From: Anaerolineae bacterium
GTDB taxonomy: Bacteria; Chloroflexota; Anaerolineae; Aggregatilineales; Phototrophicaceae
Direction: 5' to 3'
Assembly (NCBI GenBank): GCA_020848855.1
Contig: JADLHH010000450.1
Span: 1-6,896 of the forward strand
DNA: 6,896 nucleotides
The notes below the pieces were generated by a model that made no database searches, had not been told where the DNA came from, and saw only the letters and a program-made list of their open reading frames with translations. Shown here piece by piece: positions 1 to 5,685 of this stretch; the stretch's first letter is position 1; each line of letters begins with the position of its first letter. Both the position numbers and the translations under genes were made by a program.

Positions 1-2
1 AC

Positions 3-197
3 GACTTCGCCTGGCAGGAGAGCGCCAGCAAAGCGATTCGCCGTCACCTCACCGAAGATGGCGAATTGAGCGGCGAAATCCGCGCGATGATGGCGGAGAA
101 CCGCCTGCAGCGCATGAGCCTCGACGACCTGCTGGAGGAGCAGGAAGCAGCCGAGCCGCCGGACGCCGAACAGAACCAACAGGCGTCACGCCGCTAG
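3..197 (+). CDS. C-terminal end of an unidentified protein (partial)
   Basis: An open frame enters from the left edge and ends at TAG (195-197), giving 64 residues. The visible part is a charged, probably helical tail: an IRRHLTEDGELSGEIRAMM stretch, then NRLQRMSLDDLLEEQE, then a Glu/Pro/Gln-rich disordered end. Codon use is GC-rich in third positions like the neighbours, which supports real coding. The pattern of an IR-x-hydrophobic helix followed by a LDxLLEE helix near the C-terminus loosely recalls trigger factor, but spacing does not match well and this is only a weak guess. The stop codon overlaps by four bases the stop of the convergent DUF1232 gene (shared CTAG). Confidence 0.7.
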   Translation, partial: DFAWQESASKAIRRHLTEDGELSGEIRAMMAENRLQRMSLDDLLEEQEAAEPPDAEQNQQASRR

Positions 198-430
198 CGC
201 CGCCCATCCGGTAGCTGCGGGCTGCGCTTGCCATACAGCCGCGACAGGTCAAGCCCGTAATAGCGCAGTGTATTGATCAGGATGATCGTCGCCGATGCTT
301 CGTCCAGGCTGCCGATGACTGGTATGGCGTCGGGGATCAGTTCAAACACGCCGAGCGAGGGGTAGATCAGGTAAAGCAGTGCGATGCCCGCCAACCCGAT
401 GATCATCATTTCCTTGAAAAGGCGTCCCAT
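194..430 (-). CDS. DUF1232 (YkvA-like) small membrane protein
   Basis: A 78-residue protein starting at ATG (428-430). A hydrophobic segment at about residues 8-29 is a likely membrane helix, followed by the DUF1232 signature: FELIPDAIPVIGSLDEAS at residues 29-46, in which the LIPD-x-IPVIG-x-LDE core, with D34, D43 and E44, is well conserved. A second helix (ATIILINTLRYYGLDL) follows, then a basic, polar tail. The molecular function of DUF1232 is not established; family members are small membrane-associated proteins. An AAAGGG-like element lies about 7 bases upstream of the start. It sits 54 bp downstream of the response regulator on the same strand, so the two may be co-transcribed. Family assignment is fairly secure; role is unknown. 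Confidence 0.8.
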   Translation of the reverse strand: MGRLFKEMMIIGLAGIALLYLIYPSLGVFELIPDAIPVIGSLDEASATIILINTLRYYGLDLSRLYGKRSPQLPDGRR

Positions 431-484
431 AGGGTGTCCCTTTATCGTTACAGGATCGTATACGAAAAGTGACGGGGTCGGGTT

Positions 485-859
485 CTAAATCGCCCGGCTG
501 AGCGCCCGTTCGACGATCTGCAGGACATCCTTGGGCAGGACAGGCTTGGTCAGCGCGTAGTCCGCGCCGATGCTGTCGACATACGAGGCGTCTTGCACCC
601 GCGTTCCCGCGCTAATCATGATCACGGGGATGTGCGCCAGTTCTGGGTTGCTCTTGAGCAGTTGGCACATTTCGCCGCCGGTCATCGTCGGCATCATGTC
701 GTCGATGAGGATCACGTCCGGCTTCACCTCGGCGGCGATTTGCAAGCCGCTGCTGGCGCTGCGCGCCAGGATCACCTGGTAGCCGCTGCGTTTCAGCACG
801 AGTTCAAGCAGACTCACCGAAACCGGATCGTCATCAACCACTAGCACCGTATTACTCAT
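485..859 (-). CDS. Single-domain response regulator (receiver, CheY/Spo0F type)
   Basis: A 124-residue protein consisting of one receiver domain with no output domain. The acidic pocket is D9-D10 in VLVVDDDP, and the phospho-acceptor is D53 in DVILIDDMMP. The switch residue is S83 in IPVIMISAG (Ser in place of the commoner Thr), and the conserved lysine is K105 in LTKPV. All residues needed for phosphotransfer are present. It probably acts by protein-protein interaction as a phosphorelay or motility/regulatory intermediate in the cytoplasm. No histidine kinase is in the window, so its partner is unknown. The start ATG (857-859) has no strong Shine-Dalgarno sequence. The gene lies 112 bp downstream of the dehydrogenase on the same strand, with an inverted repeat and a -10-like TAAAAT in the gap suggesting its own promoter. 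Confidence 0.93.
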   Translation of the reverse strand: MSNTVLVVDDDPVSVSLLELVLKRSGYQVILARSASSGLQIAAEVKPDVILIDDMMPTMTGGEMCQLLKSNPELAHIPVIMISAGTRVQDASYVDSIGADYALTKPVLPKDVLQIVERALSRAI

Positions 860-906
860 ATGCGGAATTCGCTCGAGGATTCATCGGGTTAAATGCCATT
901 ATTTCT

Positions 907-937
907 ATTTTACTCAGTGAGCGTGAGTCCTCACTGA
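907..937 (-). promoter_or_regulatory. Inverted repeat next to a putative -10 box upstream of the response regulator
   Basis: A perfect 8-bp inverted repeat, TCAGTGAG (914-921) and CTCACTGA (930-937), is separated by 8 bases. On the minus strand it is followed at once by TAAAAT (912-907), a 5/6 match to a sigma-70 -10 box; there is no good -35 box, and the repeat covers the place where one would be. This geometry suits an operator or activator site for the response regulator gene. The same hairpin could instead end transcription of the upstream dehydrogenase, but no U-run follows it on either strand. Confidence 0.4.
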
Positions 938-971
938 AAGAATTGAGAATCAAGCATTATTCATACCGAAT

Positions 972-1985
972 TCAAACACCTGTAAGGCGTCGGCAAACCT
1001 CGTCGGTAAATTCGTCCGTCGAGATGGCGTTTTCGGGGAAAATGTCGGCGGTGTGCGCGCCGTCGTTCAGCGTCGCCCGCACCGCGGCTTCGATGCTCCG
1101 CGCGGCTTCGTGACGGTGCCAGTGGTGACGCAGCAGCAGCGCCGCGCTCAGGATCGACGCCGTCGGATTGGCGATGCCCATCCCGGCGATATCCGGCGCG
1201 CAGCCATGCACCGGCTCGGCAAGCGCGACTCCTTCGCCAATGCTCAGCGACGGCGCCAGACCGAGACCGCCACCCCATGCCGCCGCCATATCCGAAAGGA
1301 TGTCACCGTACAGGTTGGGTGTCAGGATCACGTCGAAGCGCGTCGGGTCCTTGACCATCCAGTAGGCAGCGGTATCGACCAGCAGTTCCTCGGTGATGAT
1401 CTGCGGGAAAGCCGCGCTCATTTCCAGCGCCACGCGCCGGAACAGCCCGTCGGACTGCATCATCACGCTGGCTTTGTGGACGATAGTGACCTTCTTGCGC
1501 CCGTCGCGCATCGCCAGCTCGTAGGTTTTGCGCGCCACGTTCTCGGTCGCCGTACGGGTAATTACCTTTTCGGAGATGCCGGTACGCCCCTCATCCTCGG
1601 TGTGCTCGTGACCGATGTACAGGTCTTCGGTCGTTTCGCGAACCACCAGCAGATTCACGCCCTGCCGTGCCGTTGGCACGGGGAGATAGCGCGTCGGGCG
1701 CAGGCTGGCGAACGTGCGCAGCTCGCGGCGCAGGCGCACAATCGGCACATAATAGCCATCAACGGGGTACGATGGAGACGCCGCCGCGCCGAACAAAACA
1801 GCGCTGCATTCCAGCGCCAGTCGCAGCGTATCTTCGGGCAGGGAATCCCCCCGCTGGTTAAAGCAGTCCCAGCCCGCTTCCGCTTTTCGAATCACGACAT
1901 CCGGCGCGACCAACTGCAGGACGCGGACGGCTGCCGGAATCACCTCATGCCCGATTCCATCGCCTTCGATGACACACAGATCCAA
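972..1985 (-). CDS. NAD-type isocitrate/homoisocitrate/3-isopropylmalate dehydrogenase family enzyme
   Basis: A 337-residue beta-decarboxylating dehydrogenase. From the TTG start the protein begins with the usual short strand and GDGIG (residues 8-12). R86, R96 and R116 match the three substrate-carboxylate arginines. Y123, K171, D204, D228 and D232 match the catalytic and metal-binding residues, in REtTEDLYIG, VHKASVM, LVDTAAYW and YGDILSDM contexts. HGCAPDIAG (260-268) with D265-I266 indicates NAD rather than NADP. The TEDLYIG form favours isocitrate or homoisocitrate dehydrogenase over LeuB, but the substrate is not settled. Oddities: in the specificity loop, VPIVRLRRELRTFASLRP differs from the usual S-x-I-x-LRxELDLYANLRP, and Cys replaces Ser/Thr in HGSAPD. 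An in-frame upstream TTG at 2004-2006 is possible but has no ribosome site; the chosen TTG lies 8 bases after AGGAG. Confidence 0.88.
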   Translation of the reverse strand: MDLCVIEGDGIGHEVIPAAVRVLQLVAPDVVIRKAEAGWDCFNQRGDSLPEDTLRLALECSAVLFGAAASPSYPVDGYYVPIVRLRRELRTFASLRPTRYLPVPTARQGVNLLVVRETTEDLYIGHEHTEDEGRTGISEKVITRTATENVARKTYELAMRDGRKKVTIVHKASVMMQSDGLFRRVALEMSAAFPQIITEELLVDTAAYWMVKDPTRFDVILTPNLYGDILSDMAAAWGGGLGLAPSLSIGEGVALAEPVHGCAPDIAGMGIANPTASILSAALLLRHHWHRHEAARSIEAAVRATLNDGAHTADIFPENAISTDEFTDEVCRRLTGV

Positions 1986-1991
1986 TTGAGA

Positions 1992-2000
1992 CTCTCCTCT
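1992..2000 (-). promoter_or_regulatory. Strong Shine-Dalgarno that sets a TTG start for the dehydrogenase
   Basis: The minus strand reads AGAGGAGAG here, with its AGGAG core 8 bases from the TTG at 1985-1983. The alternative TTG at 2006-2004 would place this site inside the coding sequence and would add seven residues that family members generally lack before the first beta strand. The site therefore decides the start. Confidence 0.75.
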
Positions 2001-2127
2001 AGCCAACCGCAGCGATGCCGCCTACCGTGTTCGTTCGTATCATCTTCAGGAAACGACTCTTGGAAAAAACATTCTTGAGGTAGCGACCGCACGCGAGCCG
2101 GGAGAAATGAATCCCTGCGTCATCAAA

Positions 2128-2156
2128 AGTATGTCATGTTTACCGGGGTTTGTCGA
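2128..2156 (-). promoter_or_regulatory. Putative sigma-70 promoter for the dehydrogenase gene
   Basis: In the 242-bp gap between the ppk stop and the dehydrogenase, the minus strand has TCGACA (2156-2151, 5/6 match to TTGACA), a 17-bp spacer and CATACT (2133-2128, 4/6 match to TATAAT). This would give a leader of roughly 135 bases. No clear factor-independent terminator for ppk is visible in the gap. The call rests on consensus matching only. Confidence 0.35.
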
Positions 2157-2227
2157 GGAATGCTTAATATTTGGGCAATTTCGACAGATCGGCGCGTGAC
2201 AAACAACATCCGGCGCTCGTTACTGTC

Positions 2228-4348
2228 TTACGGAAGCACGTCGATGCCATAGCTGTCATCCATGAAAGCCGTCTGGCTGCGCAGCGGCGCTTCGTCCGGC
2301 GCAGGCTGAAGCCGGTGATACATGCCGTCGGCGTCCAGCTCCCACGCATCCAGGTTATCGTGAAGCTGGGTCGCCAGTATGCGCAGCGCCTGCCGCTGTA
2401 TCCGGGGGTCGAGCACCGGGAAGACGACTTCGACGCGGTTGTACAGGTTGCGCCGCATCATGTCGGCGCTGCCCATGTAGATGCGCTGATCCGGCGGGGC
2501 GTTCTGGAAGTAGAAAATGCGGCTGTGTTCGAGATAGCGCCCGACGATGCTGACGACGCGGATATTCTCGCTCAAGCCGGGCACGCCGGGGCGCAGGCAG
2601 CAGATGCCGCGCACCAGCAGGTCGACCCGCACCGCCGCCTGCGATGCCTCGTACAGCTTCTCGATGATGCGGTCTTCTTCAAGCTGGTTCATCTTGAAGA
2701 TCAGCCGGGCAGCCTTGCCGTCCTGCGAAGCGGCGATCTCGTTGTCGATCAGCCGAATGATGCCCCGCTCCAGGTACTCCGGCGCGACCAGCAGCCGCTG
2801 GTACGAGGTCGCCGGGGCGAACCCGGTCAGACGGTTGAACAGGCGCGAGGCGTCGTCGGCGATCTCCTTGTTGCAGGTGAATAAGCCGAGGTCAGTGTAC
2901 AGCCGCGCCGTGCCGGAATTGTAATTGCCCGTGCCGAGGTGGACGTAGCGGCGCACGCCGTCGTGGTCGCGCCGCACCACCAGCGCGATCTTGGCGTGCG
3001 TCTTGACCGGCAGCTCCTCGACGCCGTAGGTGACGTGGACGCCTTTTTCGTCGAGCGCCCGCGCCCATTCCAGGTTGTTTTCCTCGTCGAAGCGCGCCTT
3101 GAGTTCGACCAGCACCGCCACCTGCTTATCGTTATCGCGCGCGTCCATCAGCGCCTGAACGATTGGCGAGTTGCGCCCGACGCGGTACAGCGTCGCCTTG
3201 ATCGCCAGCACGTTCGGGTCGCGGGCGGCGGTCTGGAAGAAGGTCTCGACCGGCATGAACGAATCATATGGGTGGTGGACGAGGTAGTCGTGCTTGCGTA
3301 TCGCCGCGAAAATATTGTCGTCGTCCATCAAGCCTTCGGGCAGGCGCGGCAGATAAACCGGGTATTTGAGTTCCGGCAGGTCGAGCGACATCAGTTCCAT
3401 CAGACTGGCGCCGCCGAGCGCGCCGTTCACCAGATACACGTCGCGCGTGGAATCGACGCCGAGATGACTGATCAGCCGGTTCAGCGTGCGCGAGCCGATC
3501 GCTTCCGGCACGGACAGGCGCACCACCGAGCCGAACCGGCGCTCGCGCACGCTCTCCTCGATGATCTCGCTGATGTCCACTTCTGGGTCTTCCTGCTCGT
3601 GCTCGAAGTCGATATCGGCGTTGCGCGTCACCCGGAAGGGCGTGTAGTCGACGATGGTCATGCCGGGGAACAGCAGGTCGAGGTTCTGGGTGATCACATC
3701 TTCCAGCCAGACCAGCACCACGCCATCGACCGGCTCGCCGTCGCCGTATTTGTGCAGCACCGTATTCAGATTGACCAGACGCGGGATCATGTCCGGGATT
3801 TTCAGGCGCACGAACTCGGTATCGCCGTTCGCGCCGTCCTCGCGCTTGAGCGACACCGCCAGATTCAGGCTGAGGTTCGAGATGAACGGGACCGGGCGCG
3901 CGTGGTCGACCGCCAGCGGCGTCAGCACCGGGAAAATCTCTTCATAAAAGTAGGCGCGCACCGCCTGCCGCTGTGCCGGTTCGAGCGTCTTCACGTCGGC
4001 GATGACCACCCCGCACGCCGAGAGCCGCCCCAGCAGATCACGCATGATCTCGCGCTGCTCGCGCATCATCTCGACCACCCGTTCGCGGATTTCGTCCATC
4101 AGCGCCGGAAACGGGATGCTGTCCGGGCGGTTGGGCGACAGCCCCAGCTTGAGCTTCTGGTGGATGGTCGCCACGCGCACCATGAAAAACTCGTCGGTAT
4201 TGCTGCTCACAATCGCCAGAAACTTGAAGCGCTCCAGCACCGGAATCGACTCGTCCATCGCCTGTGCCAGCACCCGACGATTGAAGTCCAGCCAGCTTAA
4301 TTCTCGGTTGATGTAATTCTCCGGCGTCAGTTCTGGCGTTGTACTCAT
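2228..4348 (-). CDS. ppk1: Polyphosphate kinase 1 (PPK1)
   Basis: A 706-residue protein, the usual PPK1 length. It reversibly moves the terminal phosphate of ATP onto inorganic polyphosphate. The N-terminal domain opens with YINRELSWLDFNRRVL (residues 12-27) and contains SSNTDEFFMVRV (about 48-59). The head domain follows, then two phospholipase-D-like catalytic domains. The autophosphorylated histidine is H451 in VKTHAKI, the second active-site histidine is H608 in EHSRIFYF, and the Mg/phosphate-binding arginines are R389 (ATLYRVG) and R419 (ELKARFDEENN). HLGTGNYNSGTA and MGSADMMRRNL are also typical. The ATG at 4346-4348 is preferred over the in-frame TTG just before it; an AGGT about 8 bases upstream is a modest ribosome site. 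No truncation or frameshift is seen. No phosphatase (ppx) or pho gene is adjacent. Confidence 0.97.
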   Translation of the reverse strand: MSTTPELTPENYINRELSWLDFNRRVLAQAMDESIPVLERFKFLAIVSSNTDEFFMVRVATIHQKLKLGLSPNRPDSIPFPALMDEIRERVVEMMREQREIMRDLLGRLSACGVVIADVKTLEPAQRQAVRAYFYEEIFPVLTPLAVDHARPVPFISNLSLNLAVSLKREDGANGDTEFVRLKIPDMIPRLVNLNTVLHKYGDGEPVDGVVLVWLEDVITQNLDLLFPGMTIVDYTPFRVTRNADIDFEHEQEDPEVDISEIIEESVRERRFGSVVRLSVPEAIGSRTLNRLISHLGVDSTRDVYLVNGALGGASLMELMSLDLPELKYPVYLPRLPEGLMDDDNIFAAIRKHDYLVHHPYDSFMPVETFFQTAARDPNVLAIKATLYRVGRNSPIVQALMDARDNDKQVAVLVELKARFDEENNLEWARALDEKGVHVTYGVEELPVKTHAKIALVVRRDHDGVRRYVHLGTGNYNSGTARLYTDLGLFTCNKEIADDASRLFNRLTGFAPATSYQRLLVAPEYLERGIIRLIDNEIAASQDGKAARLIFKMNQLEEDRIIEKLYEASQAAVRVDLLVRGICCLRPGVPGLSENIRVVSIVGRYLEHSRIFYFQNAPPDQRIYMGSADMMRRNLYNRVEVVFPVLDPRIQRQALRILATQLHDNLDAWELDADGMYHRLQPAPDEAPLRSQTAFMDDSYGIDVLP

Positions 4349-4382
4349 CAATCAACCTATACACCCGTCAAAATGTATCCAC

Positions 4383-4411
4383 ATCTTATCCGAACGCCGG
4401 TAAAACGTAAA
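4383..4411 (-). promoter_or_regulatory. Putative sigma-70 promoter for ppk1
   Basis: On the minus strand TTTACG (4411-4406, 4/6) is followed by a 17-bp spacer and TAAGAT (4388-4383, 4/6). Transcription would begin near 4376, leaving a leader of about 28 bases before the ATG. No convincing Pho-box-like direct repeat was seen. Confidence 0.4.
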
Positions 4412-4510
4412 GCACATGAACGTATTTCCGCCCGCCTGCGCATCGGGTAATCTCCGGCTAGAGTGGAACGTGCTGCCCCATGCGCAAGGTGACACCCCAA
4501 CTATCCAGCA

Positions 4511-4556
4511 ACACATCCAAAATGTGTGCCGATGGCGTAATATATTCACAATATAT
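4511..4556. repeat. Two adjacent short inverted repeats in the divergent ppk1/secreted-protein gap
   Basis: ACACAT (4511-4516) and ATGTGT (4522-4527) form a perfect 6-bp inverted repeat with a 5-base spacer. Twelve bases on, ATATATT (4540-4546) and AATATAT (4550-4556) form a perfect 7-bp repeat with a 3-base spacer. The second lies 17 bases before the ATG at 4574 in the only clearly AT-rich patch of the gap and includes -10-like hexamers (for example TAATAT, TATATT), but no matching -35 was found. They may be operator or promoter elements. Confidence 0.4.
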
Positions 4557-4573
4557 GATTCAGGAAGATTCGG

Positions 4574-4842
4574 ATGACCCGCCAGCGCATTCAACTGTGG
4601 CTCGCCCCGTTTTGCATTGGACTGCTCGGCATCACCTCGTTTTCAACTTCGGCGCAGGAGTTCCCTGAACCCGAAGACGACACAGAGCGAATCAGGTCAA
4701 TGCTCTTCTTCCCGGTGGACCCGGTGACCCGGTAGGCTGGTATCACCTGACTGACGGGACGTGGATTAGAGCTAATGATTTAACAGCAACAGGTGACTGC
4801 CCTCCGCTGCCGATAATCAGCCGATATCTCTCCAACCTGTAA
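4574..4842 (+). pseudogene. Small secreted protein with SH3-like C-terminus, split by a frameshift
   Basis: The ATG at 4574 follows AGGA at a good distance. It opens a clear signal peptide: basic MTRQR, a hydrophobic core LWLAPFCIGLLGI, then a cleavage-like STSA-QE near residues 25-28. The frame then reads an acidic PEPEDD stretch and stops at TAG (4733-4735), 53 codons in. In another frame, from about 4687 to TAA (4840-4842), runs ANQVNALLPGGPGDP, GWYHLTDGTWIRANDL and TATGDCPPLP. That resembles the end of the SH3-like modules of secreted Chloroflexota proteins (GxWYrl-DGxWVra...G-C-LP). Restoring one missing base around 4684-4690 would join signal peptide and tail into about 89 residues. It is either a genuine pseudogene or a sequencing/assembly error. 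Even repaired it lacks most of a normal SH3 module. Confidence 0.6.
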
Positions 4843-4855
4843 GTTGCCTTTGCTA

Positions 4856-4880
4856 GCAGGGGCGCGGCGTGCGCCCCTGC
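4856..4880. repeat. GC-rich palindrome (GCAGGGGCGC-type), possible REP-like element or terminator
   Basis: GCAGGGGCGC (4856-4865) and GCGCCCCTGC (4871-4880) form a perfect 10-bp stem around GGCGT. It begins 13 bases after the second-frame stop of the broken secreted-protein gene. No T-run follows on either strand, so it is not a classic intrinsic terminator. It shares GCAGGGGCG with the element at 6692-6720, which suggests a dispersed palindromic family that may also block transcript decay or read-through. Confidence 0.65.
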
Positions 4881-4897
4881 CGCCTGAAAACCCATCC

Positions 4898-5010
4898 TGC
4901 GGCAAAATTCGCGCCATGAGCGCACAATTGGAATATCAATGGTTACGACTCGCCAGTCAATCAACTGCCCAAGAACATCGCGCAGGAGCGGAGTCGGTCG
5001 GCGAGGCTCG
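4898..5010 (+). pseudogene. Decayed copy of the 5' end of holB, including its promoter -10 and start
   Basis: Bases 4898-4924 match 5668-5694 at 26 of 27 positions, covering the -10 region, the ATG (4916) and codons 2-3 of holB. After a 2-base deletion, the next 58 bases align to holB at 43 of 58 positions and, read in the holB frame, give NWNINGYDSPVNQLPKNIA against NWNVFGHDWAVDHLRKSIA. A further 31-base deletion then leads to GCGGAGTCGGTCGGC, identical to holB over the Walker A codons, but the lysine codon AAG is GAG here. Similarity fades beyond about 5010. The two deletions total 33 bases, so a short frame from 4916 runs to 5065, antisense into the end of the DUF4256 gene. The -10 TAAAAT of holB is CAAAAT here. 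The fragment cannot encode a functional delta-prime. Confidence 0.75.
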
Positions 5011-5025
5011 CCGTCTGCGCCGGAT

Positions 5026-5577
5026 TTACACCCGAAGCGAGCCGCGAAACCCGCGCGCGCCGTAATAGGACTGCGCGCCGTTGTGATACACGAAGACGGT
5101 GTCGTAGCGACGGTCGCCAAAGATGGCGCCGCCGAGTTTTCGAATATCGGACGGCGTTTTCAGCCAGCTCGATGTTTTCGTATCGAACTGCCCCAGTTTC
5201 TGCAGATCGCGGTACTGCGCTTCCGTCAAAAGCTCGATGCCCATGGCGGCTGCCATCTCAACAGCGTTCTTGGCGGGCTTATGTTCCTTGCGCGCATCCA
5301 GCGCTTCGCGGTCGTAACAGGTGTTTCGGCGTCCGTCCGGGCTTTCCGCCGCGCAATCATAAAAAATGAATTCGCCGGTCTTTTGGTCGTAGCCCACAAT
5401 GTCCGGCTCGCCGCCGGTTCGCTCCATTTCACTGAGCGACCACAGTTTTTCGGGATTGGCTTCCAGCTTCGCCAGTACGTCAGCCCATTCAAGCCTGTAA
5501 TGCCGGCTCATGTTCTTCTCGAAACGGGCTTGCAGGATGTAGAGCAGTTCTGCGCGGTGATCGGTCGACAACTCCAT
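5026..5577 (-). CDS. DUF4256 family protein
   Basis: A 183-residue protein that I recognise as DUF4256. Its conserved blocks run through the whole length: RLEWADVLAKL (28-38), SLSEMERTGGEPDIVGYD (47-64), FYDCAAESPDGRRNTCYDRE (72-91), KTSSWLKTPSDIRKLGGAIF (134-153) and DRRYDTVFVYHNGAQSYY (155-172), ending GARGFRGSLRV. No biochemical function is established for the family; conserved Asp, Cys, His and Arg residues would fit an enzyme, but this is speculation. There is no signal peptide or membrane segment. The ATG at 5575-5577 is chosen because GAGG lies 9 bases upstream; an ATG at 5596-5598 would add seven residues and has no ribosome site. It is transcribed divergently from holB, from a good promoter, and lies between holB and a decayed holB 5' copy. 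Confidence 0.88.
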   Translation of the reverse strand: MELSTDHRAELLYILQARFEKNMSRHYRLEWADVLAKLEANPEKLWSLSEMERTGGEPDIVGYDQKTGEFIFYDCAAESPDGRRNTCYDREALDARKEHKPAKNAVEMAAAMGIELLTEAQYRDLQKLGQFDTKTSSWLKTPSDIRKLGGAIFGDRRYDTVFVYHNGAQSYYGARGFRGSLRV

Positions 5578-5620
5578 GCGGAACACCCTCACAATCATAT
5601 TTTTCGTGGAAAGTCGCCCG

Positions 5621-5649
5621 ATTATAGAAAGCGTCCGTCAGCCGGGCAA
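5621..5649 (-). promoter_or_regulatory. Sigma-70-type promoter for the DUF4256 gene
   Basis: On the minus strand TTGCCC (5649-5644, 4/6) is followed by a 17-bp spacer and a perfect TATAAT (5626-5621). Transcription would begin near 5613 and give a leader of about 36 bases that includes the GAGG ribosome site in front of the ATG at 5577. It lies back to back with the holB promoter. Confidence 0.6.
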
Positions 5650-5672
5650 CACACATCCCCGACGATTTGCGG

Positions 5673-5678
5673 TAAAAT
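5673..5678 (+). promoter_or_regulatory. -10 box of holB placed for a leaderless transcript
   Basis: TAAAAT ends 7 bases before the holB ATG at 5686, so transcription would start at or within a base or two of the A of the start codon. No Shine-Dalgarno sequence is present between them. A good -35 box is not visible near 5650-5655. The close spacing is the usual mark of leaderless genes. Confidence 0.5.
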
Positions 5679-5685
5679 TCGCGCC

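Noticed and set aside
914..937. The inverted repeat as a classic intrinsic terminator
   Set aside because: There is no U-run after the stem on either strand; the promoter-side reading fits the position better, though a terminator role is not excluded.
1053..2078. A 341-codon plus-strand open frame
   Set aside because: Antisense shadow of the dehydrogenase with low-complexity Arg/His-rich translation and no family pattern.
2939..4300. A 453-codon plus-strand open frame
   Set aside because: It lies wholly antisense to ppk1 and is rich in His/Arg/Gln, the usual shadow of a high-GC gene.
485..4348. A single operon of ppk1, dehydrogenase and response regulator
   Set aside because: The gaps of 242 and 112 bp each contain promoter-like sequences, and no functional link is evident beyond shared direction.
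4352..4594. An 80-codon minus-strand open frame upstream of ppk1
   Set aside because: It covers the ppk1 promoter and the antisense of a signal peptide; the translation shows no recognisable pattern.
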